DNA of 64,000 nucleotides from Marinobacter pelagius (GTDB taxonomy: Bacteria; Pseudomonadota; Gammaproteobacteria; Pseudomonadales; Oleiphilaceae), in NCBI RefSeq assembly GCF_003315345.1, contig NZ_QNRO01000011.1, positions 62,001 through 126,000 of the forward strand, in the 5' to 3' direction. Position numbers and translations under genes: made by a program. The notes under the pieces are model-generated. The model ran no database searches and was not told the origin of the DNA. It was given only the letters and a program-made list of their open reading frames with translations. The first letter of the stretch is position 1. Every line of letters begins with the position of its first letter. Shown piece after piece: positions 20,926 through 32,482 of the stretch.

Positions 20926-22140
20926 TTGAGTTCTGTAGATTCCCAGCAGCGGGTTTTGTCGGGCATGCGTCCGACCGGAAAGCTTCACCTTGGTCACTAC
21001 CACGGTGTGCTGAAAAACTGGGTCAAACTCCAGCACGAGTATGAGTGCTTCTTCTTCATCGCCGATTGGCATGCCCTGACTACCCAGTACGACGATCCCT
21101 CGGGTATCGAGCAAAGCGTGTGGGACATGGTGATCGACTGGCTGGCCGCCGGTGTGAACCCGGGGTCTTCCACCATGTTCATCCAGTCCCAGGTGCCAGA
21201 GCACGCGGAACTGCACCTGCTGCTGTCCATGATCACGCCCCTGGGCTGGCTCGAGCGTATTCCCACCTTCAAGGACCAGCAGGAGAAACTGCGGGAGAAG
21301 GACCTGGCCACCTATGGCTTCCTCGGTTACCCGTTGCTGCAAAGCGCCGATATCCTTATATACCGGGCCGGCAAGGTGCCGGTGGGCGCCGACCAGGTCT
21401 CCCACGTGGAGATCACCCGTGAAATTGCTCGCCGTTTCAATCATATCTACGGGCGGGAGCCGGGCTTCGAGGAGCAGGCGGAAGGCGCCATCGTCAAGAT
21501 GGGCAAAAAGAACGCCAAGCTTTACCGGAACCTGAAGAAACGTTACCAGGAAGAGGGCGATCTCGAGGCCCTGGAAACTGCCCGGGCACTGCTGAAAGAG
21601 CAACAGAATATCTCCCTGGGTGACCGTGAGCGTCTGTACGGTTACATCGAAGGCGGCGGCAAGGTTATCCTGCCGGAGCCCCAGCCGTTGCTGACCCCGG
21701 AATCCAAGATGCCGGGACTGGACGGTCAGAAGATGTCCAAGTCCTACAACAACTACATCGGCCTGCGTGAGGAGCCGGATGCGGTCGCTGACAAGATCCG
21801 CACCATGCAGACCGATCCCCAGCGGGTACGCCGCACCGATCCGGGTGAGCCGGAAAAGTGTCCGGTCTGGGCACTGCACAAGATCTACTCCGATGCCGAC
21901 ACCCAGGAGTGGGTGCAGACCGGATGCCGCAGTGCCGGTATCGGCTGCCTCGACTGCAAGAAACCGCTGATCGATGCCATTGTCGAAGAGCAGCGCCCGC
22001 TGCACGAACGGGCCCGGGAATACGAGAACAACCCGGACCTGGTGCATTCCATCCTGCAGGAAGGTCGGGAGCATGCCCGGGATGCGGCCCGTGATACGCT
22101 GGAGGAAGTGCGGGCAGCCATGGGGCTGCATTACCGCTAA
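20926..22140 (+). CDS. trpS: Tryptophanyl-tRNA synthetase
   Basis: 404 residues. Class I synthetase with the HIGH-type motif in KLHLGHYHG and KMSKS in DGQKMSKSYNNY. It is longer than the 334-residue E. coli enzyme through an extra segment between the two motifs (around residues 175-235), as in other long pseudomonad-type TrpS. Translation starts at TTG 20926: GAAGGAG (20911-20917) sits eight bases upstream and no in-frame ATG precedes the conserved N-terminal residues. Begins a run trpS-scpA-scpB-rluB on the same strand. Confidence 0.95.
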   Translation: MSSVDSQQRVLSGMRPTGKLHLGHYHGVLKNWVKLQHEYECFFFIADWHALTTQYDDPSGIEQSVWDMVIDWLAAGVNPGSSTMFIQSQVPEHAELHLLLSMITPLGWLERIPTFKDQQEKLREKDLATYGFLGYPLLQSADILIYRAGKVPVGADQVSHVEITREIARRFNHIYGREPGFEEQAEGAIVKMGKKNAKLYRNLKKRYQEEGDLEALETARALLKEQQNISLGDRERLYGYIEGGGKVILPEPQPLLTPESKMPGLDGQKMSKSYNNYIGLREEPDAVADKIRTMQTDPQRVRRTDPGEPEKCPVWALHKIYSDADTQEWVQTGCRSAGIGCLDCKKPLIDAIVEEQRPLHERAREYENNPDLVHSILQEGREHARDAARDTLEEVRAAMGLHYR

Positions 22141-22188
22141 CGATCGGCTGCTGACCGGATCCCGGTCAGTGTCATCCGAGGGAAGGCT

Positions 22189-23019
22189 ATGACGGACGAT
22201 ACCAGCACCACGGTAGCGGAAGCAGAACAGGCGCCTGATGAACAGACGCCGCTGGCACTGGTTTCCGGCAAGCCCGTCGTTGACCTTCCCAAAGACCTGT
22301 ACATTCCACCCGATGCGCTGGCGGTGTTCCTGGAGGCCTTTGAGGGCCCCCTGGATCTGCTGTTGTATCTGATCCGTCGCCAGAACATGAATATCCTGGA
22401 CATTGATGTCAGCGAGATCACCCGGCAGTACATGGACTACATCGGGGCGGTGGAGGCGATGCGCTTCGAACTGGCCGCGGAGTACCTGGTGATGGCTGCC
22501 ACCCTGGCCGAGATCAAGTCCCGCATGTTGCTGCCGCGACAGGAGTCTGAGGATGAGGAAGAAATCGATCCCCGGGCGGAACTGATACGCCGGCTCCAGC
22601 AGTACGAACGCTTCAAGCAGGCGGCGGAGGATATCGACGAACTGCCCCGAATGGAGCGTGATACCTTCGGCGCATCGGCAGCATTGCCGAAGCTGCCGTC
22701 CAGCCAGCCCCATCCCGATGTGGATCTCCGGGAGCTGCTGCTGGCCATGCAGGGGGTGCTGAAGCGTGCGGATCTGTTTACCAGTCATCACGTGGAGAAG
22801 GAAATCCTGTCGACCCGTGAGCGGATGTCGCACATTCTTTCTGTGCTGCAGGACGACCGGTTCGTGTCCTTCGAAAGCCTGTTTACCCCTGAAGAGGGTC
22901 GGCTTGGCGTGGTGGTAACCTTCCTGGCCACACTGGAGCTGGTCAAGGAACAGCTGATCGAGGTGGTTCAGGGCGAAACGCTGGGACCGATTCACGTCCG
23001 GGCCCGTGCGGCCAGCTGA
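22189..23019 (+). CDS. scpA: Segregation and condensation protein A
   Basis: 276 residues. Kleisin subunit that bridges the Smc head domains of bacterial condensin. The core begins at FLEAFEGPLDLLLYLIRRQNMNILDIDVSEIT (family hallmark, from about residue 43), with a winged-helix C terminus. The N-terminal 40 residues are acidic and Pro-rich, longer than in Bacillus ScpA. GGGAAGG lies before the ATG. Followed by scpB; smc itself lies 2.5 kb downstream, so all three condensin subunits are within this cluster. Confidence 0.94.
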   Translation: MTDDTSTTVAEAEQAPDEQTPLALVSGKPVVDLPKDLYIPPDALAVFLEAFEGPLDLLLYLIRRQNMNILDIDVSEITRQYMDYIGAVEAMRFELAAEYLVMAATLAEIKSRMLLPRQESEDEEEIDPRAELIRRLQQYERFKQAAEDIDELPRMERDTFGASAALPKLPSSQPHPDVDLRELLLAMQGVLKRADLFTSHHVEKEILSTRERMSHILSVLQDDRFVSFESLFTPEEGRLGVVVTFLATLELVKEQLIEVVQGETLGPIHVRARAAS

Positions 23020-23061
23020 ACGTTATCAAGTCCAGAAACCCCAAGACACCGGATTCTGATC

Positions 23062-23682
23062 ATGAATGAAGAACACCTGCTAAGGATTCAGGCCATTGCC
23101 GAGGCCGCCCTGCTGGCGGCGGGCAAGCCGCTTTCACTGGAACAGCTCCGGGAACTGTTCACCGAGGATGAGCGGCCGGCCCGGCAGGTGATGGAGCATG
23201 TCATGGTTCAGCTGGAGGCGGCGTGCGAGGGCAGGGGCTTTGAGCTGAAAAAAGTGGCCAGCGGTTACCGGCTTCAGGTGCGGGAAGAGTACGCACCCTG
23301 GGTCGGACGCCTGTTCGAGGAGAAACCCCAGCGCTATTCCCGGGCCTTGCTGGAGACCCTGGCGTTGATCGCCTACCGGCAGCCGATTACCCGGGGGGAA
23401 ATCGAGGATATCCGTGGTGTTACGGTAAGCAGCAATATCATTCGCACCCTGCTTGAGCGAGAGTGGGTGCGCGTTGTCGGCCACCGGGACGTACCGGGCC
23501 GCCCGGCCATGTATGCCACGACCAAACAGTTTCTGGATTATTTCAATCTGACCGGCCTGGATCAATTGCCGCCACTGTCGGAAGTGCGGGATCTCGAGGA
23601 AATCGGCCGGGAAATCGAGAAGAACATGCAGGGGGAGATCGAGTTCGAGTCCCCCGAATCCAGTCAGCAGACCATTCACTGA
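23062..23682 (+). CDS. scpB: Segregation and condensation protein B
   Basis: 206 residues forming two winged-helix domains. The family signature YSRALLETLALIAYRQPITRGEIEDIRGV is at about residues 93-121. ScpB dimers bind the ScpA kleisin and regulate the Smc-ScpAB ring. It is 42 nt downstream of scpA with a weak Shine-Dalgarno, suggesting co-transcription. The acidic C-terminal tail (after about residue 175) is unconserved. Confidence 0.94.
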   Translation: MNEEHLLRIQAIAEAALLAAGKPLSLEQLRELFTEDERPARQVMEHVMVQLEAACEGRGFELKKVASGYRLQVREEYAPWVGRLFEEKPQRYSRALLETLALIAYRQPITRGEIEDIRGVTVSSNIIRTLLEREWVRVVGHRDVPGRPAMYATTKQFLDYFNLTGLDQLPPLSEVRDLEEIGREIEKNMQGEIEFESPESSQQTIH

Positions 23683-23719
23683 CCTCACATTAGCGTCAGT
23701 CATTATCAAGGATTTAACC

Positions 23720-24682
23720 ATGGCGTCAGATCGACCAAGCCAAGGCTCAGCAAAACGTCAGGAAACTGGCAGCCCGGATACTCCGGAGCGGGTACAGAAA
23801 CTCCTGGCCAGGGCCGGTGTCGGCTCCCGCCGGGAAATCGAGGGCTGGATGGAAGCCGGCCGGCTCACCGTCAACGGCCAGCCGGTCAGTCCCGGCCAGA
23901 AGGCCACCGCACAAGACCGTTTCGACCTGGATGGCAAGCGGCTGGACGTATCCGGTGCCGCCGAGGTGCTGCGCCGGGTTCTGATCTACAACAAGCCCGA
24001 AGGTGAGGTGACGACCCGCAAGGATCCGGAAGGCCGGCCGACGGTGTTTGACCGGCTGCCGAGACTGAAAGACCACCGTTGGCTGTCCATCGGCCGTCTG
24101 GACATCAACACCACCGGCCTGGTGCTGTTTACCACCGACGGCGAGCTGGCCAACCGGCTGATGCACCCGTCCAGCGAAATCGACCGGGAATACGCCGTGC
24201 GGATTTTCGGTGAGGTGGACGAGGCCATGATCGAGCGCCTGCTCGAAGGGGTGCTTCTTGAAGACGGTATGGCAAAGTTCACGGACGTTACGCCGGCCGG
24301 GGGCAGGGGCATTAACCAGTGGTTCCATGTAACCCTCATGGAGGGCCGCAAGCGCGAGGTTCGTCGCCTCTGGGAATCCCAGGGCGTGAAGGTGAGCCGG
24401 CTCAAGCGTGTGCGTTATGGGCCGATCTTCCTGCCCAGCCGCCTGACCGTGGGTAAATGGGAAGAGCTGGATCAGAAAGCGGTGGACCTTCTGAGCCGTA
24501 CTGTCGGTCTGGATCCGGTGGAGATTCCTGCCAAGACCCCGGGCGAGCAGGCCGCCCATGACCGCCGTCGCCGTAAGGCGCCGTCCCGCCCTGGCAAAAG
24601 GCCTGGCGCCAATAAATGGCAGGTTACTGATTCTGCTCCAGAAAAGCCGAAACCGCGCCGCCGTCCCCAACCCCGCAAATAA
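23720..24682 (+). CDS. rluB: 23S rRNA pseudouridine(2605) synthase
   Basis: 320 residues. An S4 RNA-binding domain (VQKLLARAGVGSRREIEGWMEAGRLTVNG, from residue 25) precedes the RsuA/RluB/E/F catalytic domain with the active-site aspartate in GRLDINTTGLVLFTTDG. The C-terminal approximately 60 residues are Lys/Arg/Pro-rich and disordered, typical of RluB. AAGGA lies before the start. The scpA-scpB-rluB order is common in gammaproteobacteria. Close paralogues (RluE/RluF) cannot be formally excluded, but the context favours RluB. Confidence 0.92.
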   Translation: MASDRPSQGSAKRQETGSPDTPERVQKLLARAGVGSRREIEGWMEAGRLTVNGQPVSPGQKATAQDRFDLDGKRLDVSGAAEVLRRVLIYNKPEGEVTTRKDPEGRPTVFDRLPRLKDHRWLSIGRLDINTTGLVLFTTDGELANRLMHPSSEIDREYAVRIFGEVDEAMIERLLEGVLLEDGMAKFTDVTPAGGRGINQWFHVTLMEGRKREVRRLWESQGVKVSRLKRVRYGPIFLPSRLTVGKWEELDQKAVDLLSRTVGLDPVEIPAKTPGEQAAHDRRRRKAPSRPGKRPGANKWQVTDSAPEKPKPRRRPQPRK

Positions 24683-24815
24683 GGCTGGGGGAGCGGTCCG
24701 GAAAAATCCGGAGTGGGCAATCAAAATGTCGGACAAGGGGGTGGGGCCAGTGCAAGCCTGTGCTAAACTCCAGCGCTTGTGACTGTATTCATCCAGGAAG
24801 TGAGCGCCAGAATTT

Positions 24816-25499
24816 ATGAGGTTTCAGGCTCCTGAAAGTTTGTCCGAACAGATTGCCCAGCACCTGGGACAAAGGATCATCACCCGTGATCTCAAGCCAG
24901 GCGAGCGAATCCAGGAACTCAAGGTCGCCGGCGAACTGAACGTGAGCCGCGGCTCGGTCCGTGAGGCCCTGCTGATCATGCAGCGGCGGCACCTGGTGGA
25001 AATCTTTCCTCGCCGGGGCGCCGTGGTTTCAGGACTGACGGCCGATAGCGTCAACAACCTCTACGATATCTACATTGATCTCCTGTGCATGCTGGGGCGA
25101 AAAGTGCTCGAGCGCTGGTCCGGCGAGGAGCTGGGTGGTGTCATGGGCCAGGTCCGGGAACTGCAGGCGGTGATCGACGCCCTCAACTCCAGCAGTGCCG
25201 ATGCGGCGGAACAGGTGATCGACGCCGGCTTCGGCGTCATGCGCTATGCCTACCGTCTGGTGGAGAATCCGTTCCTGGAGGAGACCCTGGAGAATTTCCG
25301 GCCCGCCATCAGCCGCACCTACTTCGTGGCACTGGAACATTTCCGGGAAGAAATTGACGAGACGGCCACTTTCTTCCGCCAGCTGGCGGATGCCGCCACC
25401 GCCGGCGATGCTGAGCGCCTCCAGGCGGCCATCCAGGCCTTCGGCGAGCACCAGCGCCAGCAGGTGCTGAGTATTCTCAGGGACGAGGAGAGCGCCTGA
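24816..25499 (+). CDS. GntR-family transcriptional regulator with FCD domain
   Basis: 227 residues. An N-terminal winged helix-turn-helix (ITRDLKPGERIQELKVAGELNVSRGSVREALLIMQRRHLVEIFPRRGAVVSGLT, about residues 22-75) is followed by an all-helical FCD ligand-binding domain of the FadR subfamily, which usually senses organic acids with a bound metal. The TGA stop (25497-25499) is one base from the smc ATG (25501), and smc has no other space for a promoter, so the regulator and smc are almost certainly co-transcribed. Its regulon is not obvious from the sequence. Confidence 0.9.
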   Translation: MRFQAPESLSEQIAQHLGQRIITRDLKPGERIQELKVAGELNVSRGSVREALLIMQRRHLVEIFPRRGAVVSGLTADSVNNLYDIYIDLLCMLGRKVLERWSGEELGGVMGQVRELQAVIDALNSSSADAAEQVIDAGFGVMRYAYRLVENPFLEETLENFRPAISRTYFVALEHFREEIDETATFFRQLADAATAGDAERLQAAIQAFGEHQRQQVLSILRDEESA

Positions 25500-25500
25500 T

Positions 25501-28500
25501 ATGCGCCTGAAGTCCATCAAGCTGTCCGGTTTCAAGTCCTTCGTTGATCCGACCACGGTTCCCTTCCCCTCCAACATGACCGCGGTGGTGGGGCCCAACG
25601 GCTGTGGCAAGTCGAACATTATTGACGCGGTGCGCTGGGTCATGGGGGAAAGCTCCGCCAAGTACCTGCGTGGCGAATCCATGACCGACGTCATCTTCAA
25701 TGGCTCCAGTGCCCGCAAGCCCGTGGGCCAGGCCTCTATCGAACTGGTGTTCGACAACAGCGATGGCTCCGCGCCTGGCGAGTTCGCCCGCTTCAATGAG
25801 ATCTCCGTGCGCCGTCGGGTGTCCCGGGAAGGCCAGTCCGAATACTTCATGAATGGCGCGAAATGCCGCCGCCGTGACATCACCGATCTGTTCCTGGGTA
25901 CCGGTCTGGGGCCTCGCAGCTACGCCATTATCGAGCAGGGCATGATTTCCCGGCTGATCGAGGCCAAACCGGAAGAACTCCGGGTTTATATCGAGGAAGC
26001 CGCGGGAATCTCCAAGTACAAGGAACGGCGCAGGGAAACCGAAAACCGTATCCGCCGCACCCAGGAAAACCTCGAGCGTCTCACCGACCTGCGTGACGAA
26101 CTGTCCCGCCAGTTGCAGCACCTGGAGCGCCAGGCCGCTGCCGCCGAGAAGTACAAGGCCTACAAGCAGGAAGAACGCCAGAAGAAGGCGGAGTTGACCG
26201 TGCTTCGCTGGCAGTCCCTGGACAACGACCTGCAGACCTGGCGTGGCAAGATCCGGGACACCGAGCTGGAACTGGAAAAGCAGCTGACCGAAAGAGTTAG
26301 CCTTGAAACTTCCCTTGAATCGCTCCGGGAAAGTCACCAGGAACGCACGGAACATTTCAATCGCGCCCAGGCCCGTTACTACGAGGCCGGCGCCGATATC
26401 GCCCGCATCGAGCAGAGCCTGGAACACCAGCGCGAGCGCAGCCGCCAAACGGCCACGGAACTGGACCAGGCCATGGCCAACGAGCGTGAGTTGGCGCGTG
26501 AGCTGGAACAGGACGAGGAAAAGCTGGCCGGTATCCAGGAAGAGCTGGACATGATGGAGCCGGAACAGGAAGCCCTGGCGATCCGTTCCGAGGAGTCCGG
26601 TGAGAAACTCCAGCAGGCCGAAGATGCCATGAGCGACTGGCAGCACAAATGGGAAGATTTCAGTACCCGTTCTTCCGATGCCCGCCGTCAGGCGGAGCTG
26701 GCCCAGTCCCGGATCCGCTCCCTGGAAGATGCCATCGAACAGCTCCGGAACCGCAGCCGGAAACTGGAGGACGAGCGTGAACTGCTCGAAGGCCAGATGG
26801 ACCGCGCCGAACTGGAAGGCCTGTTGGAGCAACAGGAGACCCTGGAGCTCCAGCGGGAAGAAGCCTCTGAGCGCATTGCGGATATCCAGGACGAACTCTA
26901 CGAAGCCCGCCAGCAGCAGCGCGAGGCCGAAAATGCCCTGTCCGAGGAGCGCCAGCGGGTCCAGAGTCTCCGGGCGTCGCTCGAATCCCAGCAGGGGCTG
27001 CTGGATGAACAGCTGGGTAGCCAGGATGATCGGCTGCAATCCTGGCTCGCCGACCACGATCTGATGGATGCTCCCAGAGTGGCCTCACGCCTGCGGATTG
27101 ACGACGGCTGGGAATTTGCCGTGGAGCAGGTCATCGGCCGGTTCACCCAGGGTCTGGCCCTGCCGGGCATCTCCGAACTCTCCGGTGCCATGGCGGACGC
27201 CCCGCGGGGATTGGCGGTGGTTGAGGACCGTTCCGGGAATGCCGGCAGTGGTGCCGGGCTTGCTGCGCGGGTCTCCGGTGTTCCGGCGGTAACCGCGATG
27301 CTGGATGGAATCGATACCGCTGAACACCTGAACGAAGCACTCGCCATGCGGGAAAGCCTGGTCACTGGTCAGAGCCTGATTACCCGTGAAGGTATCTGGG
27401 TCGCCCGTGACTGGATCCTGATGCCGGACTCGGATGCCGGTCAGGTGGGCGTGATCGAACGCCAGAAAAAGGTTGCCGAACTGACGGAACAACTGGCCAG
27501 CGCCGAGGACGCCATGGAGGCGGCAAGCGAACGCCTTGAGCAACTCCAGGAGCGCACCGAGCGGGCGGAAGCAACCCGGGAGGACGCTCAGGCGAAACTG
27601 TCCGATGCCGAGCGCGAGCTCAGCAGTCTCGGCTCCAGAATCTCCGGTCTCAAGGCGCGGGCCGAGCAGATCGATGCCCGGCTGCAACGGATCACCGAGG
27701 ACCGTGACGACGTTGCTGTCAGCCTCGAGGACCAGCAGGAAAGCTTGCAGATGGCCCGGGAAGAATGGCAGCAGGCATTGGCCTCCTCGGAAGACAGCGA
27801 CGAGGAAAAGGAAAGATTGCTGGAGCAACGGGATACGCTCCGCGAGAACCTGGACCGCCTGCGCCAGGAGGCCCGTCATGACCGGGACCATGCCCACCAG
27901 CTGCAGCTGCAGTTGCAGACCCTGAACAGCCAGCGTGAGGGCCTGAAGCAGACTATTGACCGGATGCAGCTGCAGAAGGAGCGGATCCAGGAGCGCCTGG
28001 AGATCCTGCGGGAAGCGCGGGAGAGTGCCGAGGAGCCCATGGAAGACCTGCAGATGCAGCTCGAAGGACTATTGGACCGCAGGCTGGCGGAAGAGGAGAA
28101 GCTCGGTGCGGCACGGGATTCCCTCGAGGAGATTGACCGGGAGGTTCGGGAGAAGGAACAGGCCCGAAGCCGGATTGACCATGAAATCCAGGATGTCCGC
28201 GCCCGGCTGGAAAAACTCAAGATGGAGTCCCAGGCACTGGAGATCCGGTCAGGCAACCACATTGAGCAACTCACAGAACTGGATGTGAAGCTCCAGGAAG
28301 TACTGGAGCAGCTGCCGGAAGGCGCCAATGAGAAGGACTGGGCCGATGAGCTGGAGAAGATCGGCAACCGGATTCAGCGACTGGGTGCCATTAACCTTGC
28401 GGCCATCGAGGAATACCAGGTCCAGAGCGAGCGCAAGACCTATCTGGACAGCCAGCACGAGGACCTGATGGAAGCCCTGGAAACTCTGGATAACGCGATC

Positions 28501-28995
28501 CGGAAGATCGACCGGGAAACCCGCCAGCGCTTCAAGGAAACCTTCGACCAGGTCAATGGCGGCCTGCAGGCACTGTTCCCGAAAGTGTTCGGGGGCGGTA
28601 ACGCCTATCTGGAGCTGACCGGCGAGGATCTGCTGGAAACCGGTGTCGCCATCATGGCGCGGCCCCCGGGCAAGAAGAACAGCACCATCCATCTGCTCTC
28701 CGGTGGTGAGAAGGCCCTGACGGCGATCGCGTTGGTGTTCTCCATTTTCCAGCTCAACCCGGCCCCGTTCTGTATGCTCGATGAGGTGGATGCGCCGCTG
28801 GACGATGCCAACGTCGGCCGCTACGCCAATATGGTCAAGGAGATGTCAAAGCAGGTGCAGTTCATCTACATTACCCACAACAAGATCGCCATGGAGATGG
28901 CGGACCAGTTGATGGGGGTGACCATGCACGAACCGGGTTGTTCGCGGCTGGTGTCCGTGGATGTGGAGGAAGCAGCAGCCCTGGCCGAGGCCTGA
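25501..28995 (+). CDS. smc: Chromosome segregation ATPase SMC
   Basis: 1164 residues. Walker A GPNGCGKSN (K37) in the N-terminal head; two long coiled-coil arms (about 170-500 and 660-1000) around a hinge near residues 515-640 (GWEFAVEQVIGRFTQGLALP); C-terminal head with the signature LLSGGEKALTAIAL and Walker B FCMLDEVDAPLDDANV. SMC rings with ScpA/ScpB extrude DNA loops and resolve the replicated origins. This lineage uses Smc-ScpAB rather than MukBEF. Followed by zipA after a 128-bp gap. Confidence 0.98.
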   Translation: MRLKSIKLSGFKSFVDPTTVPFPSNMTAVVGPNGCGKSNIIDAVRWVMGESSAKYLRGESMTDVIFNGSSARKPVGQASIELVFDNSDGSAPGEFARFNEISVRRRVSREGQSEYFMNGAKCRRRDITDLFLGTGLGPRSYAIIEQGMISRLIEAKPEELRVYIEEAAGISKYKERRRETENRIRRTQENLERLTDLRDELSRQLQHLERQAAAAEKYKAYKQEERQKKAELTVLRWQSLDNDLQTWRGKIRDTELELEKQLTERVSLETSLESLRESHQERTEHFNRAQARYYEAGADIARIEQSLEHQRERSRQTATELDQAMANERELARELEQDEEKLAGIQEELDMMEPEQEALAIRSEESGEKLQQAEDAMSDWQHKWEDFSTRSSDARRQAELAQSRIRSLEDAIEQLRNRSRKLEDERELLEGQMDRAELEGLLEQQETLELQREEASERIADIQDELYEARQQQREAENALSEERQRVQSLRASLESQQGLLDEQLGSQDDRLQSWLADHDLMDAPRVASRLRIDDGWEFAVEQVIGRFTQGLALPGISELSGAMADAPRGLAVVEDRSGNAGSGAGLAARVSGVPAVTAMLDGIDTAEHLNEALAMRESLVTGQSLITREGIWVARDWILMPDSDAGQVGVIERQKKVAELTEQLASAEDAMEAASERLEQLQERTERAEATREDAQAKLSDAERELSSLGSRISGLKARAEQIDARLQRITEDRDDVAVSLEDQQESLQMAREEWQQALASSEDSDEEKERLLEQRDTLRENLDRLRQEARHDRDHAHQLQLQLQTLNSQREGLKQTIDRMQLQKERIQERLEILREARESAEEPMEDLQMQLEGLLDRRLAEEEKLGAARDSLEEIDREVREKEQARSRIDHEIQDVRARLEKLKMESQALEIRSGNHIEQLTELDVKLQEVLEQLPEGANEKDWADELEKIGNRIQRLGAINLAAIEEYQVQSERKTYLDSQHEDLMEALETLDNAIRKIDRETRQRFKETFDQVNGGLQALFPKVFGGGNAYLELTGEDLLETGVAIMARPPGKKNSTIHLLSGGEKALTAIALVFSIFQLNPAPFCMLDEVDAPLDDANVGRYANMVKEMSKQVQFIYITHNKIAMEMADQLMGVTMHEPGCSRLVSVDVEEAAALAEA

Positions 28996-29123
28996 TGCCG
29001 GAACTGGTTGAATTGCCATCAAGGATGACAAAAAAGCCATCTGGCCCGGCTGCGCGTTGTATTCATTACAGGCTTTTCTTAGAGTAGCAACATTATTGAA
29101 CCTGCAGACAGGACGACAGCACT

Positions 29124-30191
29124 ATGTCTCTTAGGGAATGGTTAATCGCCATAGGTACCCTGGTTATTCTCGGCATCGTGATCGATGGTATTCGTCGGAT
29201 GCGCCGGGCTCGGAAGGAGTCCATGGCCATTTCGTCGGGGATGGGAGCGGATGACCTCGACGAATCTCCCCTCGAAGAGGAGTACAACCCCGAATTGCCC
29301 AATGGCGGTGCCCGGACCATCTCCCGTGACGTCCTGGAAGAGCGGGGTTACGTCAAACCCGAAAAATCCAGCCGCTTCGGCAATCCGCCGCCCAAACCGA
29401 CCCGGCCGGCGAAGGAAAGCCGTAAACCGGAACAGCCCGCGGAGCCTGCACCCGAAATGGCGGAGGACGAGCATCTGTCTTCTGCCGATCAGGAGGACTA
29501 CATTCAGGACGCCGGCTGGGGCGCCCGTGACGACGAAACGGTTGATGACGGTATCGTCGGCGAGCCCCGCACTGTGGCGCCAGAACCAGCGCCCCGGCCT
29601 GAGGAGGCCGAGGTGACTGAAGAGCCCCGGGTTGCCAGACAGTCACCGGCAGAAAATGCGCCCCCGATTGTCACCAGCGAGGTGGAGGAGGACACCGCCC
29701 GGAGAACTCCCACCGCGCGTCGTTCTGACCAGCCACTGGCGGGTGCCAACCGTCCCGAGGCCCGGGAAGTGATTGTGATCAACATACTCGCCCGTAGTGG
29801 CGAAGAGTTCACGGGCATCGCCCTCAAGAAACTGTTCGAGGCATGTGGGCTTGAACATGGCGACATGGATATCTATCACCGCCACGAGGAGGCGGACACC
29901 ATTAGCCCGGTGCAGTTCAGTGTGGCCAATGCGGTGGAACCCGGCACCTTCAAGCCCTCCGATATTCCGGGTATGAAGACGCCCGGGATCAGCTTCTTCA
30001 TGAGCCTGCCCGGTCCGTCCAAGCCACTTCAGGCCTTCGATTTCATGCTGGAGACCGCCCAGGCGGTGGTTCGTAACCTGGGAGGTGAACTCAAGGACGA
30101 ACGGCGAAGTGTGATGACGCCCCAGACCATCGAGCATTGTCGTCAGCGCATCCGCGAGTTCGAGCGTAAGCAACGATCCCAGCGGGTTTGA
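29124..30191 (+). CDS. zipA: Cell division protein ZipA
   Basis: 355 residues with the ZipA layout: one N-terminal membrane helix (about residues 5-22) with a short periplasmic stub, a charged segment, a long Pro/Glu-rich unstructured linker (about 45-205), and the C-terminal FtsZ-binding domain (EVIVINILARSGEEFTGIALKKLFEACGLEHGDMDIYHR onward). Tethers FtsZ filaments to the membrane early in division. AGGA precedes the start. The smc-zipA-ligA order is typical of pseudomonads and relatives. A terminator separates it from ligA. Confidence 0.95.
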   Translation: MSLREWLIAIGTLVILGIVIDGIRRMRRARKESMAISSGMGADDLDESPLEEEYNPELPNGGARTISRDVLEERGYVKPEKSSRFGNPPPKPTRPAKESRKPEQPAEPAPEMAEDEHLSSADQEDYIQDAGWGARDDETVDDGIVGEPRTVAPEPAPRPEEAEVTEEPRVARQSPAENAPPIVTSEVEEDTARRTPTARRSDQPLAGANRPEAREVIVINILARSGEEFTGIALKKLFEACGLEHGDMDIYHRHEEADTISPVQFSVANAVEPGTFKPSDIPGMKTPGISFFMSLPGPSKPLQAFDFMLETAQAVVRNLGGELKDERRSVMTPQTIEHCRQRIREFERKQRSQRV

Positions 30192-30200
30192 GGGTCGTAA

Positions 30201-32297
<2,097 letters not shown>

Positions 32298-32482
32298 GCC
32301 CTGCATCACAAACGTGCGGCTGGCCGCAGACCAGGACGGTTTGCGGGCAGCGAATCTGAGAACTCGCGCAGATCCCGTCTTAGACAAATTGGCTACCATG
32401 GCGTTGTTCTGTAACGGTGTGTAAATCAGCCTTAGTGGCGGGCGCACACCCACAATAACACCGCTCCGAAACGGACTTTTCC

